Below are positions 17,312 to 26,248 of a stretch of DNA of 64,000 bases, in pieces. Under the pieces are notes generated by a model. That model searched no databases. It was not told where the DNA came from and saw nothing but the letters and a program-made list of their open reading frames with translations. A program made the position numbers and the translations under genes. The first letter of the stretch is position 1, and each line of letters begins with the position of its first letter. The DNA is from Neobacillus sp. DY30 (GTDB taxonomy: Bacteria; Bacillota; Bacilli; Bacillales; Cytobacillaceae): NCBI RefSeq assembly GCF_030123065.1, contig NZ_CP126093.1, positions 3,166,001 to 3,230,000 of the forward strand, read 5' to 3'.

Positions 17312-18887
17312 CTACCATGAAAATTAACTTCTGTTAGAACCGAAAAATGGCAATACTTAAATAAACGCAGCTCATTCATCTTTTTAAAAGGGAGAGCGTC
17401 TGATCTTTGGCGGTTATATACTTGTTTAATGGATTAGGAAGCTTCTGTTATTGTAACCGAATAGCCTAAGTTTTCGTACAATAGATACCTGTCTTTGTTT
17501 ATCAAAGTAGTCTTCGCCTAAGTCTACATACATTTCTTTTCTAATTAACAGGTAATATGCAATCCGCAATATTGCATGTGCAACTACTATTGCTGCTCTT
17601 TTGTTACCTTTTCGTCCTGCTTTTCGTCGATATAGTGCACCTAGATAGTTTTTAGAACCTCTCACTGATTGAGCTGCTTCAGTTAATGCTGATCTTAAAT
17701 ACTTATTTCCTTTTTTCGATCTAGTTGATTTTCTTTTTCCAGCACTTTCGTTATGTCCAGGTACGAGAGCTGCCCACGAACAAAGATGTGCCGCAGTTGG
17801 AAATTGTTTTTTAACATCAGTACCGATTTCAGCTAGAATTTGTTCAGCCATTCTTCTGGCGATTCCAGGTATCGAATCTAGTCTTTCAATATCTTCTTCA
17901 TAAGTGCTAACTCGTTCGGCTATTTCTTGATCTAGCATTTCAATTTGCTCAGTTAGAAAATCAATGTGGGTTAAAATCGTCTTGAGCATTAAGCGTTGAT
18001 GTGGGTTTACATAGCCCTGAAGTGCTAATTCAAGTTGTTCTTTTTCTTTTTCACTGTACGACGAGCGAAGTTTGCTAGTTTCTCAGGATCATCTTCGCCA
18101 TCAGCGATAGCTCGAAGCATATCCTTTGAGGAAACCCCATAATATCAGAAACGACAGAGCCTAGTTTGATGTTGGCTCCTTCTAAAACTTTTTGAATCCG
18201 ATTATGTTGTCTTGCACGTTCTTCTATAATACTACGGCGATAACGAACAAGTTCTCGCAGCTCTCTTTGAGTTCGATTTGGAATGAAACTCGCTTTGAGT
18301 AGACCATGGCGAAGAAGTTGTGCAATCCATTCGGCATCTTTAACGTCGGTCTTACGACCTGGGAGTGCCTTCATGTGTTGGGCGTTTACAACTAGAAACT
18401 CAATCCCTTCAGATTCTAGTAAGTTGACTATAGGTTTCCAATAAACACTCGTGCTTTCCATTGCTACATGTGTACAACCATGTTCTTTAACCCAGTCGAT
18501 TAACTTGAGTAGAAAAACTGTTTTAGTAGAAAACGTTTGAATCTCCTTTCCATCAGGTGTCATAATACACGCAGTGATATTATCTTTATGAACATCCATA
18601 CCACATGCTCTTTCAATGATTACATCCATTGAAATTCTTCCTTTCTAGGCTTATAAATTGGAGGCTGGTGCAACAATCAGAATAAGGATTAATCTACCAT
18701 GAGTGCTTCCCGTAAGGGAGCGACAGTTTGTGGTGCACCGTGGTCGTTGGAGTCAGACTAACGGATGGGCTCTATGGCACCATAGTACATCGACCTTCCT
18801 CTCCAGCCTTAGGACAAGTATGGACGGATTCAATACATTTTCATTCTTTGTGGTGAAGAGCTGTTTTTAGTGATTCATGGATGGCTA
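17312..18887 (-). mobile_element. IS110-family element, type 3, copy 2, in repeat
   Basis: Near-identical to 14601-16195 over its length, same orientation, bounded by TATTGTG-CTA-CCATGAAAAT and CATGGATGG-CTA-ACAGGTGC. It landed in the CTAAC motif following the terminator hairpin, a second site type within the repeat. Includes the same putative bridge RNA end (about 18640-18885). Confidence 0.88.
17426..18629 (-). pseudogene. IS110-type transposase, type 3, copy 2, broken
   Basis: The N-terminal 184 residues (18629-18075) match copy 1 until SDIMGFPQ, where CCCC replaces CCCCC of copy 1 and shifts the frame. The C-terminal part 17989-17426 keeps one frame through LKTILTHIDFLTEQ, PGIARRMAEQILAE and SKKGNKYLRSALTEAAQS, but its end differs because about 27 bases around the VRRLE codons are missing. 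It shares one frameshift with copy 1, so the mutation predates duplication, or both reads share an error. Confidence 0.85.
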
Positions 18888-19174
18888 ACAGGTGCAATAG
18901 TGAAAAGGCAGCAGAAGTTTTCCGTTGCCTTTTGCCACCATTTCTAAAAATAATTTCTATGAAATAAAACCTAAATCATTTTGGAGATACGCTTCCCCAA
19001 GATAAACTTTAGTAGTTGGCATTTCAAGTTTACTCTTTTTAGTTTTTCTTTTTTCAAAATCCTCGATTTTGCCTGACTATAATCTTTATCAGAAATGGTT
19101 CTTGCGGAAGTTGAACACTTAAAATGATATCGATCTGCTTCCTGGACACTATTTTCTTTGAATCAATATTATAA
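18888..19174. other. Repeat tail plus decayed minus-strand gene fragment
   Basis: 18888-18925 is the end of a repeat copy with imperfect hairpin arms AAAAGGCA and TGCCTTTT. From about 19150 down to 18955 the minus strand shows short open pieces (ADRYHFKCSTSARTISDKDY, then in another frame MPTTKVYLGEAYLQNDL) separated by frameshifts. This looks like the remains of a real gene that I cannot name. It abuts the truncated type-2 IS at 19175. Confidence 0.4.
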
Positions 19175-20104
19175 GATGACTTGATACAAGAGAAGTTCGT
19201 AGAACTTGATAATAAGATTGATAACCTAATTGAACATATCCCTGGCGTTCAACAAATGTTAGCTATTAAGGGAGTAGGGAGAGATACGGTTGCCGGCTTC
19301 TTTGCGGAAGTTGGAAATCTTCAAGACTATAATCACCCTAGACAAATCATAAAGCTAGCTGGATTGAGCTTGAAGGAGAACACCTCTGGCAAGCATAAAG
19401 GACAAACAAAAATCACAAAACGAGGTAGGAAGAAGCTGAGGGCTCTCCTCTTCAGGGTTTGTATGATCATAGTCGCGAAGAATTCGGCCTTTAAAGCATT
19501 GCATACCTATTATACTCAACGCCCGGATAATCCACTCAAGAAAATGCAGTCTCTGATTGCCTTATGCAATAAGTTAATACGTTTATTCTTTGCCATTGGT
19601 AAGAAACAATTTGAGTTTAGTGAAGAGCGAATGTTAAAGGATATTCCTCATATGAGAGCAAACATAGAAGTTGAAAAAGCAGCTTAATTCAGTTGAAACA
19701 GTAAAGTAGAAAAGAGTTTTAGTTTTAAAAGTCTCGTACATTTGAAGCACGGATTAGTCAGCAAAGCAACTAAACTTCGGGCAATGACCCTGTGGGGCAG
19801 CATGACTGACATCCACCTCATGGAAAGGTTGGACGAAGGAATTTGAGAGCGAAGACTCTGTGAGACATGGGAGGGTTGACCTCCATGAGATATGTGGACA
19901 TCCACCAGTGCGATCATATTTTTACTCATTTACCATTTTTTTAAATTCGTAGCTAAAGAGCAACAGTCTTTTTTCTTCGAAAGCCCAAATTTATCCTTAC
20001 GAGATAAATCCAACCATAGTAGCGAGCATTTACTCAAAAATAACATTCTATAAAATACTGAGAAAGCTGGAGAAAACGTGAGTTTTCACTTTGTTTATTG
20101 AGGG
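19175..20104 (+). mobile_element. IS110-family type 2, 5'-truncated copy
   Basis: Homologous to 13105-14034 of the intact-length copy, starting abruptly at ATGACTTGATACAAGAG. It contains the transposase C-terminus (19181-19687: HIPGVQQMLAIKGVGRDTV and LAGLSLKENTSGKHKGQTK) and the complete 3' noncoding end. The right junction TTTATTGAGGG/AGATTAGTTGAACAAG again falls in the right arm of the repeat. The 5' half and about 900 bp are lost, so it cannot transpose by itself, but its guide-RNA region is intact. Confidence 0.85.
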
Positions 20105-20315
20105 AGATTAGTTGAACAAGTGTAACGAAAAGTCTTACTGTTTTTATGTCGATGTTTAAACCATATTGCGACAAAAAAGGAAGCGCCACTTAGACGCTTC
20201 AAAGAAGGAGAGCACCAATGAAAATCTATTGGTCTAGATAATTTTATCAAAAATTTCAGCTAAAACAGGTAATACCTAAAAAACTAAGGAAAGATTTACC
20301 TTGATGATCGATTCT

Positions 20316-20855
20316 TCATTCTTTAGCAGTATCTTTTATTACCCGTTCAATGATTGGATTCCAAATCCATCCTGTAATCTTTACTACTATGCTTGTTAAA
20401 CTTCCTAGTATCGAACTGCCTAAAATATCCAAAGGGTAATGTTGTCCCATCCAAATTCGAGAGAATCCTGTTAGAATAGCGGCAAGGTACATCATACTAC
20501 CTAAGAAACGCTTATAAAAAAACAGAAGTTGCCGCCGCAAATGCTAGAGTGGTGTGTTTACTTGGAAATGAAGAGCTCTTTTTGATGGAAATGGGGTAAT
20601 AAATGAATCCAAAGATTCAAAAAAGGGCGTGGTTTAAAATAAAACAGTTTAATCAAATTATTTAAAACCAACGATAATCCAATGGAAATGATAGTAAATA
20701 AAGTGATTTTTTGTGTGAGTTATTGCGAAACCACATGAAGATTAATATAAATAGAAACAAAAACGAACTTTTTGAGAGAAGTTGATCACCAATGTGTCCC
20801 AAAGCTGATAACGACCAGCATTTTCATTAATCCTCTTAAATATCCTGTAGTCCAT
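20316..20855 (-). pseudogene. PAP2 / undecaprenyl-diphosphatase-like gene, broken
   Basis: The start ATG at 20855 has AAGGAG upstream and reads MDYRIFKRINENAGRYQLWD. Several frameshifts follow. Recognisable pieces are KLFYFKPRPF (acid phosphatase motif 1), FPSKHTTLAFAAATSV (motif 2) and, in the last open part, SRIWMGQHYPLDILG (motif 3). The three motifs in order identify a PAP2/BcrC-type lipid phosphatase of about 180 residues that would recycle undecaprenyl diphosphate. At least three frame changes and one stop inactivate it. Confidence 0.75.
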
Positions 20856-21135
20856 ATAAATGTCTCCTTCGTCCCTATTCTTATATCAAGTGTAGTTTAG
20901 CTGTTTAAAAACGATTTATGTGTAACTCACCAAAACGGGTTAGGAAAGATGAGAAGTTTAAAGCCTTGCTCTTATATAGAGTGTCATCATATTGTTTTTT
21001 TAATATATATCCTTACAAAAAATTATGTAGTTCATCCATCTGTGCAGCTTCCTAATAATCTTTTCCAGTTATACTTAATACCTTTTATACAGAGAATACA
21101 CCTGTAGCTCACTATCAAAAAGGGAGGAATGAAAA

Positions 21136-21339
21136 ATGACAGTAGGAACTCAAGTAAGCCAAACTTTAGCTGGATTAAAAAGTGCACAAGCTAGCTTAGA
21201 AACATTTGCTTTAGGGACTGAAAATAAGCAGGCAAAACAGTTGTACCAAAACGCTGCTCAACAAACTCAATCAATTATTGACAGCTTAGAGCCCCGTCTT
21301 CAACAGATTCAAAAAGAAGAACCTCAATACAATCAGTGA
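21136..21339 (+). CDS. DUF1657 family protein
   Basis: A 67-residue helical protein (MTVGTQVSQTLAGLKSAQAS, LETFALGTENKQAKQLYQNA). DUF1657 proteins accompany spore germinant-receptor and SpoVA-type loci in bacilli. RBS GGGAGG before ATG. First of three genes (21136-22525) that look co-transcribed; a 100-bp gap to the next holds a weak hairpin GGGTTAGCATTATGCTAACCC. Confidence 0.85.
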   Translation: MTVGTQVSQTLAGLKSAQASLETFALGTENKQAKQLYQNAAQQTQSIIDSLEPRLQQIQKEEPQYNQ

Positions 21340-21440
21340 TGTATTTTTCTTGGGGTTAGCATTATGCTAACCCTTATCAAATTAAATTTACTATAAAATT
21401 CCCTTACTTCAATAAAAATTCTAATTTAAGGGGGATAAGG

Positions 21441-21647
21441 ATGACTGTATATTCTAACGTAAAACAATGTTTAGCCTCGATTAATGGAATTGAAACACAA
21501 CTATCAAATTTTGCATTAAATTCCCAGGATGAAAAAGCTCAACAAGCATTTCATCAGGCGATGTTATTAGTAGGAGAAGTAAAAAAAGAGCTACAAATTC
21601 GAGTTACAGAACTCGAATTTCAGGAACCTCAATATAAACCAACTTAA
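21441..21647 (+). CDS. DUF1657 family protein, second copy
   Basis: A 68-residue paralogue of the preceding gene (LASINGIETQLSNFALNSQD, ending LEFQEPQYKPT). RBS AAGGGGG. Its stop is only 9 bases from the start region of the DUF421 gene, so translational coupling is likely. Confidence 0.85.
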   Translation: MTVYSNVKQCLASINGIETQLSNFALNSQDEKAQQAFHQAMLLVGEVKKELQIRVTELEFQEPQYKPT

Positions 21648-21655
21648 AGTTAAAG

Positions 21656-22525
21656 GTGATGAATGTGCCAGACTGGATTGATGTTTTAATACGAGGAATT
21701 TTGTGTATAGTCGTATTATTTATGATGACCAAACTATTAGGTTCAAAACAGATTGCTCAGCTTTCCTTTTTTGAATATATCTCAGGGATTACTATCGGGA
21801 GCGTAGCTGGTGAAGTTATTACTGGGTTAGACAAAAATATTTCACATGGAGTAATCGTAATTTTACTTTTCGGTGGTGTAACTTATGCTGTAGACTTTTT
21901 TTCCTTAAAAAGCAAAAAATTTAGAGATTTTGCTGAAGGAAAAGCAAATGTTTTTATTAAAGATGGAAAAGTTATGGAAGATAGTTTAAAAAAAGAACAT
22001 TACACCATTGATGATTTAAATGCCTTACTTAGGAGAAAAAATGTATTTAAAGTTGCCGATGTAGAGTTCGCAGTCTTAGAACAAAACGGTGATTTAAATG
22101 TTCTTTTGAAAAAAGAAAACCAACCACTAACTCCCAAAGATTTAAATATAAAGGTTGGAAATGAAAAGGCACCTCAAACAGTCATTATGGATGGACAAAT
22201 TTTAGATAATTCTCTTGAACAAGCAAAACAGACCCGCCAATGGCTTAATATAGAATTAGAAAAACTCGGAGTAACACTTGATAATGTATTCTTGGGACAA
22301 GTAGATTCTTATGGACAATTAACAATTGATGTTTATGATGATAAAATCAATGTCCCATCGCCCCAACTACAACCATTATTAATGTCTATGTTAAAAAAGA
22401 GTCAGGCTGACCTGGAATCTTTTGCATTACAAACGGATGCTGAAAATACAAAAAAAATGTATATAGAAACTTCCAAAAAGATACAAGAAGCAATCGATTT
22501 ACTTACACCTTATCTGAAAGGGTAA
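21656..22525 (+). CDS. DUF421 (YetF-like) membrane protein with DUF1657 tail
   Basis: A 289-residue protein. Three N-terminal membrane helices (about residues 8-85; LLGSKQIAQLSFFEYISG is the DUF421 signature) precede a cytosolic YetF-type domain. The last 50 residues (QADLESFALQTDAENTKKMY) repeat the DUF1657 pattern of the two upstream genes, so this is a DUF421-DUF1657 fusion. Similar genes close the spoVA2mob operon linked to spore heat resistance in bacilli, but no spoVAC/AD/AEb genes are present here. Start uncertain among GTG 21656, ATG 21659 and GTG 21665; the last has the best-spaced AAAGGTG. Confidence 0.88.
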   Translation: MMNVPDWIDVLIRGILCIVVLFMMTKLLGSKQIAQLSFFEYISGITIGSVAGEVITGLDKNISHGVIVILLFGGVTYAVDFFSLKSKKFRDFAEGKANVFIKDGKVMEDSLKKEHYTIDDLNALLRRKNVFKVADVEFAVLEQNGDLNVLLKKENQPLTPKDLNIKVGNEKAPQTVIMDGQILDNSLEQAKQTRQWLNIELEKLGVTLDNVFLGQVDSYGQLTIDVYDDKINVPSPQLQPLLMSMLKKSQADLESFALQTDAENTKKMYIETSKKIQEAIDLLTPYLKG

Positions 22526-22574
22526 AAATACATGTAAAGGAAACATAATCACACTTCATATGCAAGATTGTGAA

Positions 22575-22665
22575 ATATTGCACTTAAACTATAGGGTGCA
22601 ATAGTTAAAGATAATGATCGCAGCGGCGGTCATTATCCTGCCCCGTTAGTTCAACAAGAACACTG
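22575..22665 (+). repeat. Composite repeat, full copy
   Basis: GCACTTAAACTATAGGGTGC, hairpin arms AATGATCGC and GCGGTCATT, then a right part CCCCGTTAGTTCAACAAG. It terminates the DUF421 unit. Confidence 0.8.
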
Positions 22666-22728
22666 CTAATGCAATAAAAAATATCATATAGGCAAACCTA
22701 ACCATATAAAAATATGGGAGTGGTTGCT

Positions 22729-23193
22729 ATGAATAAAGTCGTGCTAATGTTATTCACTTTATTTTTTTTAACTGCTGGAAATGCTTCGGCTACTAATGTT
22801 ACAGAAGTAGGAGGCGAGAAATATGAAGTAAAGGACCAAGCTACAAAGATGTTTATATATGACACAATGCAGGTATGGGTGCATCACAGCTTAGTGGATT
22901 ATTACCATAATAAATATCAGGCAGACTCCATAAGTTTGGGAGAACTTAAACCTGAAGGAATACGTATTTGGATAAAGCAGCTTGGACCAAGTGAAAACGA
23001 AGGAATATACACCCATCTTATAAAAATCTCTTTACAACGTGATGAATTGATTATTAATAATAAGAAAAAAATAAAAACAGAAGATACTTTTTCTTATGCG
23101 GTTAATGCAAACTTACTCTCACTTTGCCCTGAATCTGGTAAGTCTGAAAAGGAATTTAAATTAATCAATTCTTATCATAAAGTGCGGCCGTAA
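22729..23193 (+). CDS. Secreted protein of unknown function
   Basis: A 154-residue protein from ATG 22729 (RBS GGGAGTG; the in-frame ATG at 22714 is too close to it). Signal peptide MNKVVLMLFTLFFLTAGNAS with cleavage likely after ASA. The mature part has ATKMFIYDTMQVWVHHSLVD and YYHNKYQ, then a beta-rich half. It resembles small exported DUF3888-like proteins of bacilli, but the match is weak. The last residues may be shortened relative to relatives. Confidence 0.65.
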   Translation: MNKVVLMLFTLFFLTAGNASATNVTEVGGEKYEVKDQATKMFIYDTMQVWVHHSLVDYYHNKYQADSISLGELKPEGIRIWIKQLGPSENEGIYTHLIKISLQRDELIINNKKKIKTEDTFSYAVNANLLSLCPESGKSEKEFKLINSYHKVRP

Positions 23194-23362
23194 CTGGTGG
23201 CACTTTTATTTATTAAAGTTTTAGACAAAAGTTAATGATTAATACGAACATATTGAGTAGTAAATGGCATCTGTTCCTACTCACCACCATCGCCATCATC
23301 AATCTCATCTCCACCATCATCATTATTAGTATCGAAAAAATCGTTGATTTTGTTGATAATAG

Positions 23363-23670
23363 TTGTATCTTTGTTATCTAAATTGTTTCGATGTAAAAAG
23401 TCTCCGAGAGAACGGTTTAAAATATCTGGTTCCATTAACACTTGAAGCACTTGTAACAAATCCTTTTGTCGAAGGGGATTTATTTATGGGAGACTTACTT
23501 GCACAAATCTTAAAAGTCGATAAGGCTTCTGGAATGAGAATGAAGATTTATTATTTGAACTAAATGAAATAATTTCTTTAGAAAATCAACAATAAAAACA
23601 CTTAGGTATTACAATTGAACGTGTAAAGCTGATTTCCGAAGAGTTATGTGAAGAAGAGGATCAACAATAA
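23363..23670 (+). pseudogene. CdiI-like immunity protein remnant
   Basis: Frame pieces read SLRENGLKYLVPLTLEALVT and EGDLFMGDLLAQILKVDK, a pattern seen in contact-dependent inhibition immunity proteins of bacilli. A frameshift follows at ATAAGGCTTCTGG; adding one G gives FWNENEDLLFELNEIISLEN. A TAA then interrupts before HLGITIERVKLISEELCEEE. The same FW..NEDLLFELNEII piece recurs at 46202-46265 with GGG instead of GG, supporting the one-base loss. The 5' end is missing. Confidence 0.5.
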
Positions 23671-23684
23671 CTTTTCCTTGTTAA

Positions 23685-23775
23685 ATTAACTTTGTGCAAG
23701 AGTGTAAGAAGGGCTGCCATCAAAGGCAACTTTTGTTATTGAACAAACGGAGAAGGTCGAGTAAAAGGTATGAAA
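23685..23775 (+). repeat. Composite repeat, full copy
   Basis: TTAAATTAACTTTGTGCAAG, hairpin GGCTGCCATCAAAGGCAAC with TTTTGTTATTG tail, degenerate right arm AACAAACGGAGAAGGTCGAG. Shares its hairpin with the copy at 40905. Confidence 0.75.
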
Positions 23776-23813
23776 TACCCTTCACTTTAGTGCATCATTT
23801 GACTAATTTTGCA

Positions 23814-23867
23814 AAAAAACCTCTCTAAATCCCTGTCAATTTAGGAATTTCAGAGAGGTTTTTAGCT
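23814..23867. terminator. Bidirectional terminator
   Basis: AAAAAACCTCTCTAAAT pairs with TTTCAGAGAGGTTTTT across a 15-base loop. It ends the minus-strand Rrf2 gene. Confidence 0.85.
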
Positions 23868-24347
23868 CTTCGAAAAATATTTCTGAGTACCTTCACGTAT
23901 TTGTTTGGGTAAGACACGATCAAGCTCTTCATTTAACCATGATAGTGTTTTACTACGCAAGTAATCACGCATTTTTTCTTCTGCAGAGAGCATAACTAAA
24001 TTGATAGTGCAAGAAGAGGGGGCTGAACAGCAGTTTTCTCTATACAAATATCCATTGTCTTTAATATTTTTGCATTGAAAAATAGGTTTAGGACCTTCAA
24101 TTGCTTCAATTACATCCCAAAAGGAAATATCTTCTGGGGACTTCAATAACCTATATCCTCCCTTTACACCAGGTACAGAACTTACAATGCCAGCCTTAGA
24201 TAATTTACCAAAAACTTTTGAAAGAAATGTTTCAGAAAGACCTTGGAATTCTGCCAAATCCTTTATCCCAACACTTTCATTGGAAGGAACATCGATTAAA
24301 TAAACCAGACAATGTAAAGCATATTCAACTCCGACACTATACTGCAT
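23862..24347 (-). CDS. Rrf2-family transcriptional regulator
   Basis: A 161-residue dimeric winged-helix regulator. The N-terminal HTH spans about residues 20-50 (IKDLAEFQGLSETFLSKVFG), with the wing KGGYRLLKSPEDISFWDVIE, an Rrf2 hallmark. Cysteines in FQCKNI, ENCCSAPSSC form a possible sensor site for thiol stress, iron-sulfur or nitric oxide. It is divergent from the azoreductase/AhpD-like genes at 24554-25683, whose promoter lies in the shared 206-bp gap, so it most likely represses them. Confidence 0.9.
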   Translation of the reverse strand: MQYSVGVEYALHCLVYLIDVPSNESVGIKDLAEFQGLSETFLSKVFGKLSKAGIVSSVPGVKGGYRLLKSPEDISFWDVIEAIEGPKPIFQCKNIKDNGYLYRENCCSAPSSCTINLVMLSAEEKMRDYLRSKTLSWLNEELDRVLPKQIREGTQKYFSKS

Positions 24348-24453
24348 ATAAACTCACCTGCTTTTAATTTTTAAGGGTATCAAATTGTATCATAGGAATA
24401 TTTAGAGTGTTAGTCAAATAAAAGGGTTCTCATTTTGGGAAAATCATATTCAA

Positions 24454-24482
24454 TTGACAAAAATAATTATAGCGTTTATTAT
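24454..24482 (+). promoter_or_regulatory. Sigma-A promoter for the azoreductase operon
   Basis: TTGACA (24454-24459), 17-base spacer, TATTAT (24477-24482). AT-rich partly symmetric sequence around the -10 could bind the divergent Rrf2 regulator. Transcript would lead into the gene at 24554. Confidence 0.7.
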
Positions 24483-24553
24483 AGACAATATTAATCGGCG
24501 ATTCCATTAGTCTTTAATTGGAACCTAAAATTCATTTTAAAGGGGAAATAAAA

Positions 24554-25207
24554 ATGAACAAAACACTTATTATTAACGCACATCCAAAAATAGATGATAC
24601 TTCTTCAGTTAGCTTGCAAGTTTTTAACTACTTTTTGAAAGCTTATAAAGGATTAATTCAAGATAGCGAAGTAATTGAACAGATTAACTTGTACAGTGAT
24701 GTAGTGCCGATGATAGATAAAACGGTTTTAAGTGCATGGGAAAAACAACGAAAAGAACAGGAGCTTACTGACCAAGAACAAAAAGTAACGGAGCGTATGT
24801 CCGAGATCTTACAACAATTTAAAAGTGCAAAAACGTATGTCATCGTTTTACCTCTGCATAATTTTAATATTCCATCAAAGTTAAAAGATTATATGGACAA
24901 TATCATGATCGCACGTGAAACTTTTAAATATACTGAAAATGGCTCAGTGGGTCTACTTAAAGACGGACGAAGAATGCTTGTCATCCAAGCAAGTGGAGGA
25001 ATCTATACAAATAATGATTGGTATACAGAAGTTGAATATTCTCACAAATACCTGAAATCAATGTTTAATTTTCTCGGGATTGAAGATTATCAAATCATTC
25101 GTGTACAAGGAACTAATTTATTAGGGCAAAATGAGGTATTACAAAAAGCATATAAAGAAGTTGAGGAAGCTGCTTCAAGATTAGCACCTAAATTAATTCT
25201 GTCTTAA
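24554..25207 (+). CDS. FMN-dependent NADH-azoreductase-type oxidoreductase
   Basis: A 217-residue flavodoxin-fold protein. TLIINAHPKIDDTSSVSLQV carries the phosphate-binding loop; VLPLHNFNIPSKLKDYMDNI is the azoreductase flavin-binding motif (Pro and Asn contacts to FMN); VIQASGGIYTNND follows. Such enzymes reduce quinones and azo compounds with NADH. RBS AGGGG before ATG 24554. First gene of a two-gene unit under Rrf2 control. Confidence 0.88.
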   Translation: MNKTLIINAHPKIDDTSSVSLQVFNYFLKAYKGLIQDSEVIEQINLYSDVVPMIDKTVLSAWEKQRKEQELTDQEQKVTERMSEILQQFKSAKTYVIVLPLHNFNIPSKLKDYMDNIMIARETFKYTENGSVGLLKDGRRMLVIQASGGIYTNNDWYTEVEYSHKYLKSMFNFLGIEDYQIIRVQGTNLLGQNEVLQKAYKEVEEAASRLAPKLILS

Positions 25208-25236
25208 AGGAAAAGAATAATAAGGAGGTCATTGAA

Positions 25237-25683
25237 TTGGAACAACGAGTTGATTATTACAATGTAGCACCAGAAGCACTTAAAATAATGATGGAAATGG
25301 AGAAGTATACGAAAACAACTGGTATAGATCGGAAAGTTCGTGAACTTATAAAAATACGGGCTTCTCAAATAAATGGGTGTGCATATTGTATTAACATGCA
25401 TACAGCAGATGCTAGAAAAATGGGCGAAACGGAGCAACGTTTATATTGTATCAGCGCTTGGAAAGAGTGTGAATTCTATACAGAAGCAGAAAAAGTAGCT
25501 TTAGAGTTAACTGAGCATGTGACATTGATACCGACTATGCGTGTACCTGATGTATTGTATAATCGTGTGCGTAGACACTACACAGAAAAAGAATATTTGG
25601 ACCTTATTATTCTAATAAACCAAATAAATAGTTGGAACAGGATTTCAATTTCTATGGGAAATATTGCAACTTTAGCGATATGA
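25237..25683 (+). CDS. Carboxymuconolactone decarboxylase/AhpD-like protein
   Basis: A 148-residue helical protein. The redox motif INGCAYCINMHTADARKMGE is the CxxC...H site of AhpD-type alkylhydroperoxidases. Start TTG at 25237 with AAGGAGG 10 bases upstream. It follows the azoreductase by 29 bases, so the two likely form one oxidative or electrophile-stress response unit. Confidence 0.9.
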   Translation: MEQRVDYYNVAPEALKIMMEMEKYTKTTGIDRKVRELIKIRASQINGCAYCINMHTADARKMGETEQRLYCISAWKECEFYTEAEKVALELTEHVTLIPTMRVPDVLYNRVRRHYTEKEYLDLIILINQINSWNRISISMGNIATLAI

Positions 25684-25744
25684 TATTAATATTTCTTTTT
25701 AATAACCTGTTAAAACTGAATGTCGATTTCACTGTGTTTGGAAA

Positions 25745-25975
25745 TAAGCGGAGAATTTCCGTTTATCTTGGGAAATACCCATATTTCCTTAAAAATAGAT
25801 TTTCCGCTTATCTAATCTAAACCTTGGGATTTTGTCTTTTTTAAAGCAGTTAACCGGAATATCTCCGCTTATATCGGCTTCTTAAGCTGCCTCTATAAAC
25901 ATTAGCCGGAAATTTTCCGCCTATTTATTCTCAGCACTACAGGAAAATCAAACAATGAATAATAACAGAGCCGTT
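25745..25975. repeat. Second repeat family: TCCGCTTAT palindromes
   Basis: Four short palindromic units: AAGCGGAGAATTTCCGTTTA, AGATTTTCCGCTTATC, CCGGAATATCTCCGCTTATA and CCGGAAATTTTCCGCC, spaced 55-85 bases, followed by AAAATCAAACAATGAATAAT. One related unit with the same flank is at 63250-63340. From 25976 to 26248 there is a hairpin with T-rich tail at about 25982-26018 and an IS150-like end motif (GAACTGCACCCGAATTGTTG), but no gene. Confidence 0.6.
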
Positions 25976-26248
25976 AATAAAAATACCCTATCTATGATGA
26001 TATGGTATTTTTATTGTGAACTGCACCCGAATTGTTGGACACTTTCTACACAATGAGGGGTATAGTTTTTTATGTCAATTTTAATGGAATTAACAATGAA
26101 AAAAGGTTGCTAATGCCGTGTCAATTTTGCCAACTAAATTTAGTAGTTGTCTTTTCCTGATACCTGTAAGAGGGGAAGTCAAATTCGTGTATATTTTGCA
26201 AGTTTTCTAATCAACTTAAGAACTATACAAATTAGAAGAAGGTGTAGT

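Noticed and set aside
23277..23459. Minus-strand frame with acidic Asp/Gly tail
   Set aside because: Antisense to the recognisable immunity-gene remnant; the acidic tail comes from a CAT/CAC-rich low-complexity stretch and no RBS is seen.
25976..26140. Complete IS3-family element upstream of the GH18 gene
   Set aside because: Only a terminal-like motif (GAACTGCACCCGAATTGTTG) is present; no transposase frame or second end.
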